The notes beneath the pieces were generated by a model, which was not told the DNA's origin, ran no database searches, and saw only the letters and a program-made list of their open reading frames with translations. The position numbers and the translations under genes are program-made. DNA of 12,557 bases, taken from positions 1 to 12,557 of the forward strand of contig JALSLT010000061.1 in the NCBI GenBank assembly GCA_026988135.1, written 5' to 3'. Source of the DNA: Desulfurobacterium sp. (GTDB lineage Bacteria > Aquificota > Aquificia > Desulfurobacteriales > Desulfurobacteriaceae). Below are positions 6,205-12,557 of this stretch, piece by piece. Numbering within the stretch: position 1 is the stretch's first letter; every line of letters starts with the position of its first letter.

Positions 6205-6867
6205 ATGAAGAGATTTTTTTACATTATTACTTTTTCTTTCTTTTTTGTTGTTTCATGTGCGTCCAATCAGGGAAATGTTAATTATTTTTTAAAACCGAAA
6301 AGTGCTTCGAAAATAAATAGAGTAGCTGTTTTGCCTTTTATGAACTTAACTACGGATAAGTTTTCCGGGGAAAGGGCAAGGGATTTTGCTATAACTGCTC
6401 TGCTTGAAAAAGGGATGGATGTTGTTCCCAAAGGTGCTGTAGATAGAGAGGTTAGACGCCTTGGTGTTCCATCAGGATTCTTTTTTGATGTTAATGATTT
6501 AAGAGTTCTTGCTGATGTTTTGAAAGTTAATGGATTTGTGCAGGGCTCTGTTGATGAGTATAAGATAGAGAGAAGGGGGACATATTCCTATCCGGTTGTT
6601 GCTGTTACACTGAAGGTTCTTGATACAAATGGGAATGTTGTTTGGCAAGCTTCCGGTGTGAAAAGTTATTATAGTACTATGGGAAGGTTGTTTGGTCTTA
6701 AAAGTGAAGATTCTGTAGTTGCACTTCAGGAGTTTGTGTATGAATTACTAAAAACATTTAATTCGAAATCTATTAAAGCTATCAATAGTGAAAATGTAAA
6801 AAAATCAACTGTAAAAACTGTTGAACAAAAAACAGCGGAAATCAATGCTTCTATTGTGGAAAAATGA
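6205..6867 (+). CDS. Lipoprotein with GNA1162/CsgG-like domain
   Basis: This 220-residue protein has a lipoprotein signal: Lys-Arg start, hydrophobic core and a VVSC lipobox with C18 as the lipidated residue. After a short tether, RVAVLPFMNLTTD (about 39-51) opens an alpha/beta domain of the GNA1162/CsgG/LpoB/TolB-N type, running to about 190 through DVVPKGAVDREV, VNGFVQGSVDEYK and LDTNGNVVWQ. The last 30 residues are polar and probably disordered. Lipidation places it on the periplasmic side of a membrane, most likely the outer one. It is shorter than CsgG and I see no clear barrel hairpins, so a pore is not established. It is the first gene of the seven-gene operon and resembles the lipoprotein two genes on. 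AGGAGG precedes the ATG; the stop overlaps the next start as ATGA. Confidence 0.8.
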   Translation: MKRFFYIITFSFFFVVSCASNQGNVNYFLKPKSASKINRVAVLPFMNLTTDKFSGERARDFAITALLEKGMDVVPKGAVDREVRRLGVPSGFFFDVNDLRVLADVLKVNGFVQGSVDEYKIERRGTYSYPVVAVTLKVLDTNGNVVWQASGVKSYYSTMGRLFGLKSEDSVVALQEFVYELLKTFNSKSIKAINSENVKKSTVKTVEQKTAEINASIVEK

Positions 6868-8279
6868 AAATAAAAAAAATTAAGTTATTTTTCTTGTTTG
6901 CTATATGGTTTTTTCTGTTCCCTTTTTTTACTGTTAATGCTCAGATAGTCGTTTTTCCCATAAGAGATTTAACAACTTTTCCTCCTGGAATAGATTTAAA
7001 GCTTTCAAGCGAGATAGCAGTTGCCTTAAAAAATAGGGGTTCTATTGTTATTTCCGGGGACAAGCTTTATGAAAAGTTGGGAGAAAAAGGGATTTTTGCA
7101 ACAGGTCGGTTGAATATTCCGAAAATCACTGTAGCCTATGAGTTAAATGGAGCTACGGCTCTATGGGGAACGAAGATAGAAGTTGATAAGAAAAAACATC
7201 TTTATGGCCTTGTTCTATTTGCAACTTCTATTCCGGAAGGGAAAACTTTCTGGAGCAAAGTTTTTTATTATCAACCGGAAGAGCGATTTTTAGATATAGG
7301 GAACGGATTTTCTATTAAGGAGATGCAAAATTATATTGTAAGTCAAATTTCAGCACTTTTTCCCGAAAGGATGATGTTGCAAGAGAAAAAGGTTTCCGGT
7401 TTACATATAGAGCATTTTTCAATAACTCCAAGATATGTTAGGACCGGTGAACCGGTTTCGATTCTTTTAAAACCTACCGGAAAGCTGGCTCGACAGGAAG
7501 TAGTGATTCATGTAGATGGGAAGAGTATAGTATTGAGAAAAATAGATGGGGATTATGAAGGACTTTATCTTCCTCGTTTGAAAGATGGTAAATATCCTGT
7601 CTATATGATATTAAATGGGAAAAAAATATATCTTGATGAGCTTACAGTAGATAATAAACCACCGGCAGTATATCTTGAGCTGAAAGGATTTAAAAAGTTT
7701 GGGAAAATTGACTATCTTCCCGGTAAACTTTTTATAAACGCAGGATTGAAAGAGCCGGATAGTATTTTGCATTGGAATCTTATGATTGAAAATGAAGATG
7801 GGGACGTTGTATTTAAAAAGTTTGGTTATGGAGCACCGATTTTATCTTTTAATTGGAATCCCCTGAAAGCTAATATTTCTCAGGGAATTTACGAAATGAA
7901 ATTCATAGTTACGGATATTGCCGGAAATAAAGCGGTTCTTAAAAAGCGCTTTTACTATTTTTACGATATTCCCGCTCCTAAGTTGAAAATATATAGAGAT
8001 GAGAAAGGAAATACCGTTCTCTTTATTGGAGAAGTTAAAATTCCGACGGAGATAGAGAAAATAAAAATTATGGTTTATTCTCCGAAAGGCTATCCTATCG
8101 GAAAATCCGAGTTAAACTCTTTGCCAGCCGAGATTACATTTAAAACCAAGTATAATGGTTTGAAAGTGCGAGTTTTTATGGAGGATAGTATCGGGAACAA
8201 ATTGGAGAAGATTTATGAGCCAAAGGTGAAATCTTATAAGGATATAATGGAAGAGAGAGGTTGGGTTGAAGACTTCTAA
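6864..8279 (+). CDS. Secreted TolB-N-like and Ig/FlgD-like protein
   Basis: This 471-residue exported protein has a signal peptide ending near VNA-QIV (residue 26). The mature start IVVFPIRDLTTFP (about 28-40) and following SSEIAVALKNRG resemble the first strand and helix of the domain in the flanking lipoproteins, but there is no lipobox. From about 185 it is beta-rich: a first Ig-like segment (ITPRYVRTGEPVSILLKPTG to VDNKPP), then a FlgD-type segment (about 303-366) with the usual WNLMIENEDG, FNWNP, GIYEMKFIVTDIAGN order, then a third beta segment. No catalytic motif is seen, so a structural or adaptor role in the periplasm is the best inference. It overlaps the gene before by 4 bases and the gene after by 14. 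Confidence 0.72.
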   Translation: MKIKKIKLFFLFAIWFFLFPFFTVNAQIVVFPIRDLTTFPPGIDLKLSSEIAVALKNRGSIVISGDKLYEKLGEKGIFATGRLNIPKITVAYELNGATALWGTKIEVDKKKHLYGLVLFATSIPEGKTFWSKVFYYQPEERFLDIGNGFSIKEMQNYIVSQISALFPERMMLQEKKVSGLHIEHFSITPRYVRTGEPVSILLKPTGKLARQEVVIHVDGKSIVLRKIDGDYEGLYLPRLKDGKYPVYMILNGKKIYLDELTVDNKPPAVYLELKGFKKFGKIDYLPGKLFINAGLKEPDSILHWNLMIENEDGDVVFKKFGYGAPILSFNWNPLKANISQGIYEMKFIVTDIAGNKAVLKKRFYYFYDIPAPKLKIYRDEKGNTVLFIGEVKIPTEIEKIKIMVYSPKGYPIGKSELNSLPAEITFKTKYNGLKVRVFMEDSIGNKLEKIYEPKVKSYKDIMEERGWVEDF

Positions 8280-8877
8280 AATATTTGCTCTTTTATTTTG
8301 CTTAATATTTATATTAGGTGGTTGTGCCTCTTCTCCGGTTAATGGCGGAGATAAAGGTTACGTTAAAATATTTCGTAAAGAAAAAATAGATCCGTGTAAA
8401 GTTGCTGTAATGCCTTTTAAAAATGAAGTTAAAACTGATGCAAATGCCGGAGAGAAAGTGGCTAATATCGTTTATTCGGCTTTTGTATCGGCTGGAGTTG
8501 ATGTTGTTTTGCCGGGAGAGGTTAATAACTTGATGGTAGGTCGGCATTTTTTTCCTTATCAGAACATTCCGGATACTTTTCTTCTGTTTTTAAGAAACAA
8601 TATGGGAGTGGGCCTTGTTGTGGCCGGTAGAGTTATAGAGTACAAACCTTACGGAGGGGGAAGCCGGTATCCTGAAATAAAAATTTGGATTGAGGGAATA
8701 AGTACGAAAACTGGTAGGAGAGTATTTACGGGGTATATTGTTCATCGGGGGGATGATTACCGAAAGATTCTTGAATTTGGCGTTGTAAAAAGTGTGGCAA
8801 GGTTGCTGTTTGTAAGTACCGATGAACTTGTTAAAAAACTTCAGGAGGCCGGTATTAAATGTTTAGAAAAGCGTTGA
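8266..8877 (+). CDS. Second lipoprotein with GNA1162/CsgG-like domain
   Basis: This 203-residue lipoprotein has a clear lipobox, LGGC with C20. The domain begins KVAVMPFKNEVKTD (about 45-58) and follows the same order as the first lipoprotein: an amphipathic helix, GVDVVLPGEVNNLM, VAGRVIEYKPYGGG, and strands ending TKTGRRVFTGYIV. The two are probably paralogues, or parts of one complex, and both should be membrane-tethered in the periplasm. The start is TTG at 8266, inside the end of the gene before, with GAGAGG 5 bases upstream; no in-frame ATG would keep the signal peptide. The 3' end overlaps the parvulin-like gene by 19 bases. Function is unknown: candidates are a secretion or assembly accessory of the CsgG type, or a peptidoglycan-linked factor of the LpoB type. 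Confidence 0.8.
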   Translation: MKTSKIFALLFCLIFILGGCASSPVNGGDKGYVKIFRKEKIDPCKVAVMPFKNEVKTDANAGEKVANIVYSAFVSAGVDVVLPGEVNNLMVGRHFFPYQNIPDTFLLFLRNNMGVGLVVAGRVIEYKPYGGGSRYPEIKIWIEGISTKTGRRVFTGYIVHRGDDYRKILEFGVVKSVARLLFVSTDELVKKLQEAGIKCLEKR

Positions 8878-10577
8878 TTCTAATTTTTATTTTACTTTTT
8901 CCTGTAACATCTTTTTCAAAAGTTTCCACCGATGATTGGCTTGTAAAAGTGGGAAACAGAACTTATACGGTAAAAGATTTCCAAGATTGGTGGGAAAACT
9001 GGAGGGTTGACGGGTCAAAATTTCCCGAAACCCCAACACCTTTTATCGACTGGATGTTGCTTTTTGAAAACGGAACAGAATTGGGGCTTTATAAAGAGCC
9101 TTCCTATCAACAAAAAATAAGAAGATTTGTAAAGGTTCGTTCTTTACTTCTTCTTCAGGGAGATACTCTTTCGTCTGCCAAGAAGGTTACTGATAAAGAA
9201 GTGGAGAAGTTTTATGAAAAAGAGTATCTTCCTATAGAAAAATTTCATGTGTACTTTTTTGATTCCAGAGATTTGGCGAAACAGGCAGTTGCTCTGCTAA
9301 AAAAAGGTATGGAAGGTAAAAATCTTGCCGAGAAGTTTGGTATAGAAAACAAGGAACGTTTCGAAAGAGTTACTGGCTATATGAGACCTTTTGATATTAG
9401 AGATTCTGTGCAAAGAAAAGCTCTTTTTTCTGCTGAGAAAGGAGATATAGTGGGACCGTTGAAAGAGAAGGATAAATGGACTGTTGTTGTTGTCCTTGAG
9501 AAAACTTTTACCGATACCAGAAAAAAGGATTATATGAAATCTGCCAGGAAAAGACTTGTTGAAATCAGGGAATCGGAAGCTACACAAAATCTTATCAAGG
9601 AACTTAAAAAGAAATACAAGGTAAAAATTCATAAGGATGTTCTTGCAAAAATAAAATCAGAAAAAATTCCTTCTGAAATAAAGGATAAAATTGTTCTCGA
9701 AGTTGGCAATTATGCCCTTACTGCGGGAGGTTTCGGGAAATTTTTTAAAAAAGAGGTTGAATGGGAAAAGCATTCCAGGTCCGGAAAAGTGGATATTGAA
9801 ATTGCTAAAAAGAGAGTAATAGATTCTATAATCAATCAAACCCTGGTAGGTATGGAGGCTACAAATAAACATTATGAGGAAAAAGAGCCATTAAAACCAA
9901 TGTTTGAATTTTACTGTCAGAACAGGATAATCAGAGAGCTTGAAAACAGAGTTGTCAAACCTTCGGTGAAAGTGACAGATGATGATATTAAAGCTTATTA
10001 TGAAAAACATAAGAAGAAATACAAGCTACCTGATGTTGTTAAATTTCGATTTTTACAAATATCCGATGAAAAACTGATAGATAAACTTCAGAAGAAAGTT
10101 AAGGAAGGGACGGACTTTAAAAAAATGACCGAAGATATTATGGGTTATGATAATGTGGTTAATGTTCCTTACGGCAAATTGCTACCTGAGACCAAAAAAG
10201 TTGTAGATAATTTGAAGCCCGGTGGGGTTTCTTCCGCTTTTAAAATAAAGGACAACTATTTTATACTTCAACTTATAGAAATTCATAAAGGGGAGTATAA
10301 GCCTTTAGCTCAAGTTAAAGAAGATATAGAAAAGATTGTATGGGAAGAGAAATATCAACAAGCCAGAGATGGATACATTAAAAAGCTTTATATGAATCTT
10401 TTAGCGGGAGGGAAAGAAGTTAAGGTAAACTGGGATGTGTGGAATGAAATTGTGAATGGATACAAAAATAAAGCACAGTATAACGGTAAAAGTGCTTTCT
10501 ATCTATTTATCGGGTTTGTTATTCTGTTGTTTACGATAGGATATATGAAAAGTAGGGAGAAAAGAGATGAGGGTTAA
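8859..10577 (+). CDS. Signal-anchored tandem parvulin/SurA-like chaperone
   Basis: This 572-residue exported protein has a signal peptide (about 1-20) and a C-terminal membrane helix (about 545-563) ending in a basic tail. The body is two copies of one plan: a SurA-N-like helical module (from 28, VKVGNRTYTVKDF; from 279, LEVGNYALTAGGF), the helix VTDKEVEKFYE or VTDDDIKAYYE, then a parvulin-like domain (about 123-218 and 385-478). The C-terminal His of active parvulins (G.HII) is absent in both copies, which read WTVVVVLE and YFILQLIE, so a chaperone without isomerase activity is plausible. It probably holds exported clients, such as the cytochromes encoded next, at the outer face of the inner membrane. 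AGGAGG lies 10 bases before the ATG. It overlaps the next gene by 11 bases. Confidence 0.86.
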   Translation: MFRKALILIFILLFPVTSFSKVSTDDWLVKVGNRTYTVKDFQDWWENWRVDGSKFPETPTPFIDWMLLFENGTELGLYKEPSYQQKIRRFVKVRSLLLLQGDTLSSAKKVTDKEVEKFYEKEYLPIEKFHVYFFDSRDLAKQAVALLKKGMEGKNLAEKFGIENKERFERVTGYMRPFDIRDSVQRKALFSAEKGDIVGPLKEKDKWTVVVVLEKTFTDTRKKDYMKSARKRLVEIRESEATQNLIKELKKKYKVKIHKDVLAKIKSEKIPSEIKDKIVLEVGNYALTAGGFGKFFKKEVEWEKHSRSGKVDIEIAKKRVIDSIINQTLVGMEATNKHYEEKEPLKPMFEFYCQNRIIRELENRVVKPSVKVTDDDIKAYYEKHKKKYKLPDVVKFRFLQISDEKLIDKLQKKVKEGTDFKKMTEDIMGYDNVVNVPYGKLLPETKKVVDNLKPGGVSSAFKIKDNYFILQLIEIHKGEYKPLAQVKEDIEKIVWEEKYQQARDGYIKKLYMNLLAGGKEVKVNWDVWNEIVNGYKNKAQYNGKSAFYLFIGFVILLFTIGYMKSREKRDEG

Positions 10578-11166
10578 AATTTTTGTTCTTGCTTATAGTC
10601 TGTTGTTGTCAGGAGTGGCATTTGCTGTTCCCGGTGGTGGGTTTAAGAAAGTGGTTTCTAAAAATGCAACCAATACTTTTAATCCTGAAGAGATAAAAGA
10701 GGAATTGACTTTTGACTATATACATATTCATTCTTTTGGCGGTGGAAAGCAGTCTTGCTTATATTGTCATAAAACAGATTCCCCTTCAAAGAAAGATGTT
10801 AAAAGGGTTTCAGGAGAGCTTGTGTGTTATGAGTGTCACAGGGAAGTTTATAAAAGGATAGATTCCCATCTTTATCATCATAAAAATATTAAAAATTGCA
10901 TAATGTGTCATGATCCTCATCAAAGTGATAATATAGCAAAGCTTAAAGGAGATGGTATTACGGCTTGTATGCGTTGTCATGCATCAAATAAGGCCGGATA
11001 TTGTGTTCATCCTCAAGGAGAAAAACACCTTGATCCGAGAAATGGCCAGCCCGTAACGTGCATCTCTTGTCATTTTACTATGGGAACCGATTATAAATAT
11101 CTTCTTAAAAAGAACGGAGAATCGGCTCTTTGCTATCAGTGTCACTCTCCAAAAAGATATAAATAG
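10567..11166 (+). CDS. Hexahaem doubled-CXXCH c-type cytochrome
   Basis: This 199-residue periplasmic or secreted electron carrier has a signal peptide ending AFA-VPGGG (about residue 20). Six CXXCH haem sites begin at C64, C87, C111, C134, C165 and C189. They form three pairs 23-24 residues apart, the pattern of the doubled-CXXCH family, with the typical CIMCHDPHQSDN in the middle pair. Extra histidines (H53, H55, H101, H104, H105, H118, H154) could give bis-His ligation. There is no lipobox or C-terminal anchor. It overlaps the parvulin-like gene by 11 bases and is followed 5 bases on by the propeller gene. It may pass electrons from the periplasm to the cytochrome encoded downstream; that role is inferred from context. 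Confidence 0.93.
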   Translation: MRVKIFVLAYSLLLSGVAFAVPGGGFKKVVSKNATNTFNPEEIKEELTFDYIHIHSFGGGKQSCLYCHKTDSPSKKDVKRVSGELVCYECHREVYKRIDSHLYHHKNIKNCIMCHDPHQSDNIAKLKGDGITACMRCHASNKAGYCVHPQGEKHLDPRNGQPVTCISCHFTMGTDYKYLLKKNGESALCYQCHSPKRYK

Positions 11167-11174
11167 GAGGCATG

Positions 11175-12062
11175 ATGAGAATTAGCGCTTTAATAATACT
11201 TTTCAGTATGGTTTTTAGTTTCGGAGCGGTAGCAGAGAATTTGAATTTCAGATGGTATATGAGTTTAAAAAAAGATAAGAGAGAAAATTTCATGAGGCAG
11301 CCAGTCTTTGTCGCCTTTTCCGGCAATGGAAAAAAGGCGTATGTAGTTGATGCAAAAGGAAAACTTTTTTCATATACGACAGATTACGGAACTCCCGGTG
11401 CTGCTTTCTTTGCCGGGACTGTTTTAAAAAAACCTATATCAATGGCGCGAATTGCTCCTTCAAAAATATCAGTTGTTAATAGAGAAGGGAAAGAGATAGC
11501 AATAGTTAATTTAAAAACAAAGAAAATAGAAAGAATAAAGCTACCTTTTATTCCCGGTGTTTTCTATTTTAAAGATAGTCTTTTCTATATTCTTGATAGG
11601 AGTTCTGGAGATATTGTTGTTCTTAATGCTAAATTCAAAGAAGTCAAACGTTATCTTCATGGAGAACGGGATGGCTTTATAGATTTTAAAATTAAAGGCG
11701 ATAAAATTCTTGCTCTTTCTCCTATTAAAAAAGAAGTTGTTTTGTTTTCTTTGGATTCGGTAAAACCTGAGAAGGTTGTAAAGCTTGATGCCGATAGGGC
11801 TAAACTTTTAATTCCGGTTTCGTTTGATGTTGACGGAGAAGGATTTATATTTATTTGTGATAATGTTGCAGGGAATGTAAAGGTTTTTTATCCGGAAGGT
11901 GGATTTAAGACCGTCATTTTTGAAAAAGGGCAGAAAAAAGGGGAGCTTTACTATCCGAGATATATAGCTTTTGATAAGCATGATAAGCTTTGGATAGTAG
12001 AGGAAGGAAACGGTAGAGTTGAGGTTTTTGATAGGGAAAGGAAAAATGAAAAAGGTAATTAG
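11175..12062 (+). CDS. Exported NHL-repeat beta-propeller protein
   Basis: This product of about 295 residues has a signal peptide ending near AVA-EN. The mature part holds repeated propeller blades of the NHL type, such as PVFVAFSGNGKKAYVVDAKG, LFYILDRSSGDIVVLN, PVSFDVDGEGFIFICDN and PRYIAFDKHDKLWIVEEGNG, each ending in a (G)x(V/I)xVF-like strand. I count at least four clear blades, and six in all is likely. NHL propellers bind proteins or ligands and have no shared catalysis. Two ATGs stand in tandem at 11172 and 11175; AGGAGG at 11165-11170 is one base from the first and four from the second, so I prefer the second. The end overlaps the next cytochrome gene by 17 bases, implying coupled production of propeller and cytochrome. 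Confidence 0.82.
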   Translation: MRISALIILFSMVFSFGAVAENLNFRWYMSLKKDKRENFMRQPVFVAFSGNGKKAYVVDAKGKLFSYTTDYGTPGAAFFAGTVLKKPISMARIAPSKISVVNREGKEIAIVNLKTKKIERIKLPFIPGVFYFKDSLFYILDRSSGDIVVLNAKFKEVKRYLHGERDGFIDFKIKGDKILALSPIKKEVVLFSLDSVKPEKVVKLDADRAKLLIPVSFDVDGEGFIFICDNVAGNVKVFYPEGGFKTVIFEKGQKKGELYYPRYIAFDKHDKLWIVEEGNGRVEVFDRERKNEKGN

Positions 12063-12557
12063 TTATCTTTTTGTTTTATTGTTGTGTGTGTTTGTTAAGT
12101 CCAATGCTCTTTTTGCGGTTTCAGGTCCCTGTGTAAACTGTCATACTATGCACAACATGCAAAACGGGGTGCCTGTTAATGCAAATGGAACACACTCCTT
12201 TCTTCTAAATAAGGATTGTATAGCGTGTCATACAGGAACAAATACCGGCGCAAATACTACTCCTTACGTTTTTTCAACAACATTACCGATTTATAACGAC
12301 ACAGGAACAGAACCAGATTCCAATACCCTTGCAGGGGGGAATTTCTACTGGGTAAAATTTGGGACTGTTTCCGGAAATACAATTCCTGATGAATGTGGTC
12401 ATAATGTTGAAGGGTTGACTTCTATTGATACACTTTTATCTGTTCCTCCGGGTTTTGACGGGACATTTTCAAACGCTGCAGGTGAAACTGTTGGTGGAGG
12501 AACCTGGCCATTAGGTCAGCAGGTTACCTGTGCCGGGCTTTACGGTTGTCATGGTCA
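12046..12557 (+). CDS. Multihaem c-type cytochrome, 5' part (runs off window)
   Basis: An open frame starts at ATG 12046, inside the end of the propeller gene, with AAAGGAAA upstream, and continues past the window edge; 170 residues are visible. A signal peptide ends near LFA-VSG (residue 24). Haem sites are CVNCH at 29-33, at the very start of the mature chain as CVNCHTMHNM, and CIACH at 58-62. An unusual CAGLYGCH (162-169) has five residues between its cysteines. Between them lies a Gly/Asn/Thr-rich region (AGGNFYWVKFG, ECGHNVEGL, VPPGFDG). The CxxCHTMHN start resembles, from memory, extracellular filament cytochromes such as Geobacter OmcS; this is not an orthology claim. The low-charge, Gly/Thr/Asn-rich makeup, unlike the Lys-rich neighbours, fits an extracellular protein. 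More haems may follow off the right edge. Confidence 0.88.
   Translation, partial: MKKVISYLFVLLLCVFVKSNALFAVSGPCVNCHTMHNMQNGVPVNANGTHSFLLNKDCIACHTGTNTGANTTPYVFSTTLPIYNDTGTEPDSNTLAGGNFYWVKFGTVSGNTIPDECGHNVEGLTSIDTLLSVPPGFDGTFSNAAGETVGGGTWPLGQQVTCAGLYGCHG

Noticed and set aside
6205..6867. True CsgG-type outer-membrane pore
   Set aside because: The opening motif and lipid anchor fit, but the protein is shorter than CsgG and I see no clear pair of barrel-forming hairpins. I kept it as CsgG/GNA1162-like only.
9297..9632. Minus-strand frame of 111 codons inside the parvulin-like gene
   Set aside because: It lies wholly opposite a well-supported gene, has no family resemblance, and is rich in Phe/Ser/Leu as expected from the complement of Lys/Glu-rich coding DNA.

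Overview
This is a low-GC, gene-dense window with heavy use of ATA, AGA/AGG, AAA and GGA codons. Most genes abut or overlap their neighbours by 4 to 19 bases. Codon use, a flagellar gene and a large multihaem cytochrome operon suggest an anaerobic, motile, probably thermophilic bacterium. Desulfurobacteriaceae (Aquificota) is my best guess, from style rather than from any diagnostic gene.

Region 1 (1-1243). The window opens on the decayed 3' end of a catalase-peroxidase gene (katG), broken by at least one clear frameshift at about 170. It meets, tail to tail, a minus-strand gene for a nucleoside-recognition (Gate) domain membrane protein.

Region 2 (1377-4560). A plus-strand run holds pyrF, a YihY/BrkB-family membrane protein, panC and a YjbQ-family protein, with 4-base overlaps at the two later junctions. 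It is followed by flgM, which has its own near-perfect sigma-28 promoter. An intrinsic terminator lies downstream of flgM.

Region 3 (4561-6138). A short intergenic stretch holds the terminator and a sigma-70-like promoter; a doubtful minus-strand small ORF covers both. Then comes a membrane-anchored GGDEF diguanylate cyclase with an intact inhibitory site.

Region 4 (6205-12557, open at the right edge). Seven genes form one tightly coupled operon, and every product has an export signal. They are two lipoproteins flanking a secreted protein, all three with the N-terminal fold style of CsgG/GNA1162/TolB-N proteins; a signal-anchored tandem parvulin-like protein that seems to lack catalytic histidines; a hexahaem doubled-CXXCH cytochrome; an NHL-type beta-propeller protein; and the start of a second multihaem cytochrome whose first haem site reads CxxCHTMHN.

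The mix of exported cytochromes, parvulin-type chaperone, NHL propeller and CsgG-like lipoproteins suggests a locus that makes, exports or assembles an extracellular electron conduit, perhaps a cytochrome filament. Its position beside a c-di-GMP synthase gene and flgM hints that motility and surface electron transfer are linked. The assembly and the link are inferences; the gene families and operon layout are read from the sequence.
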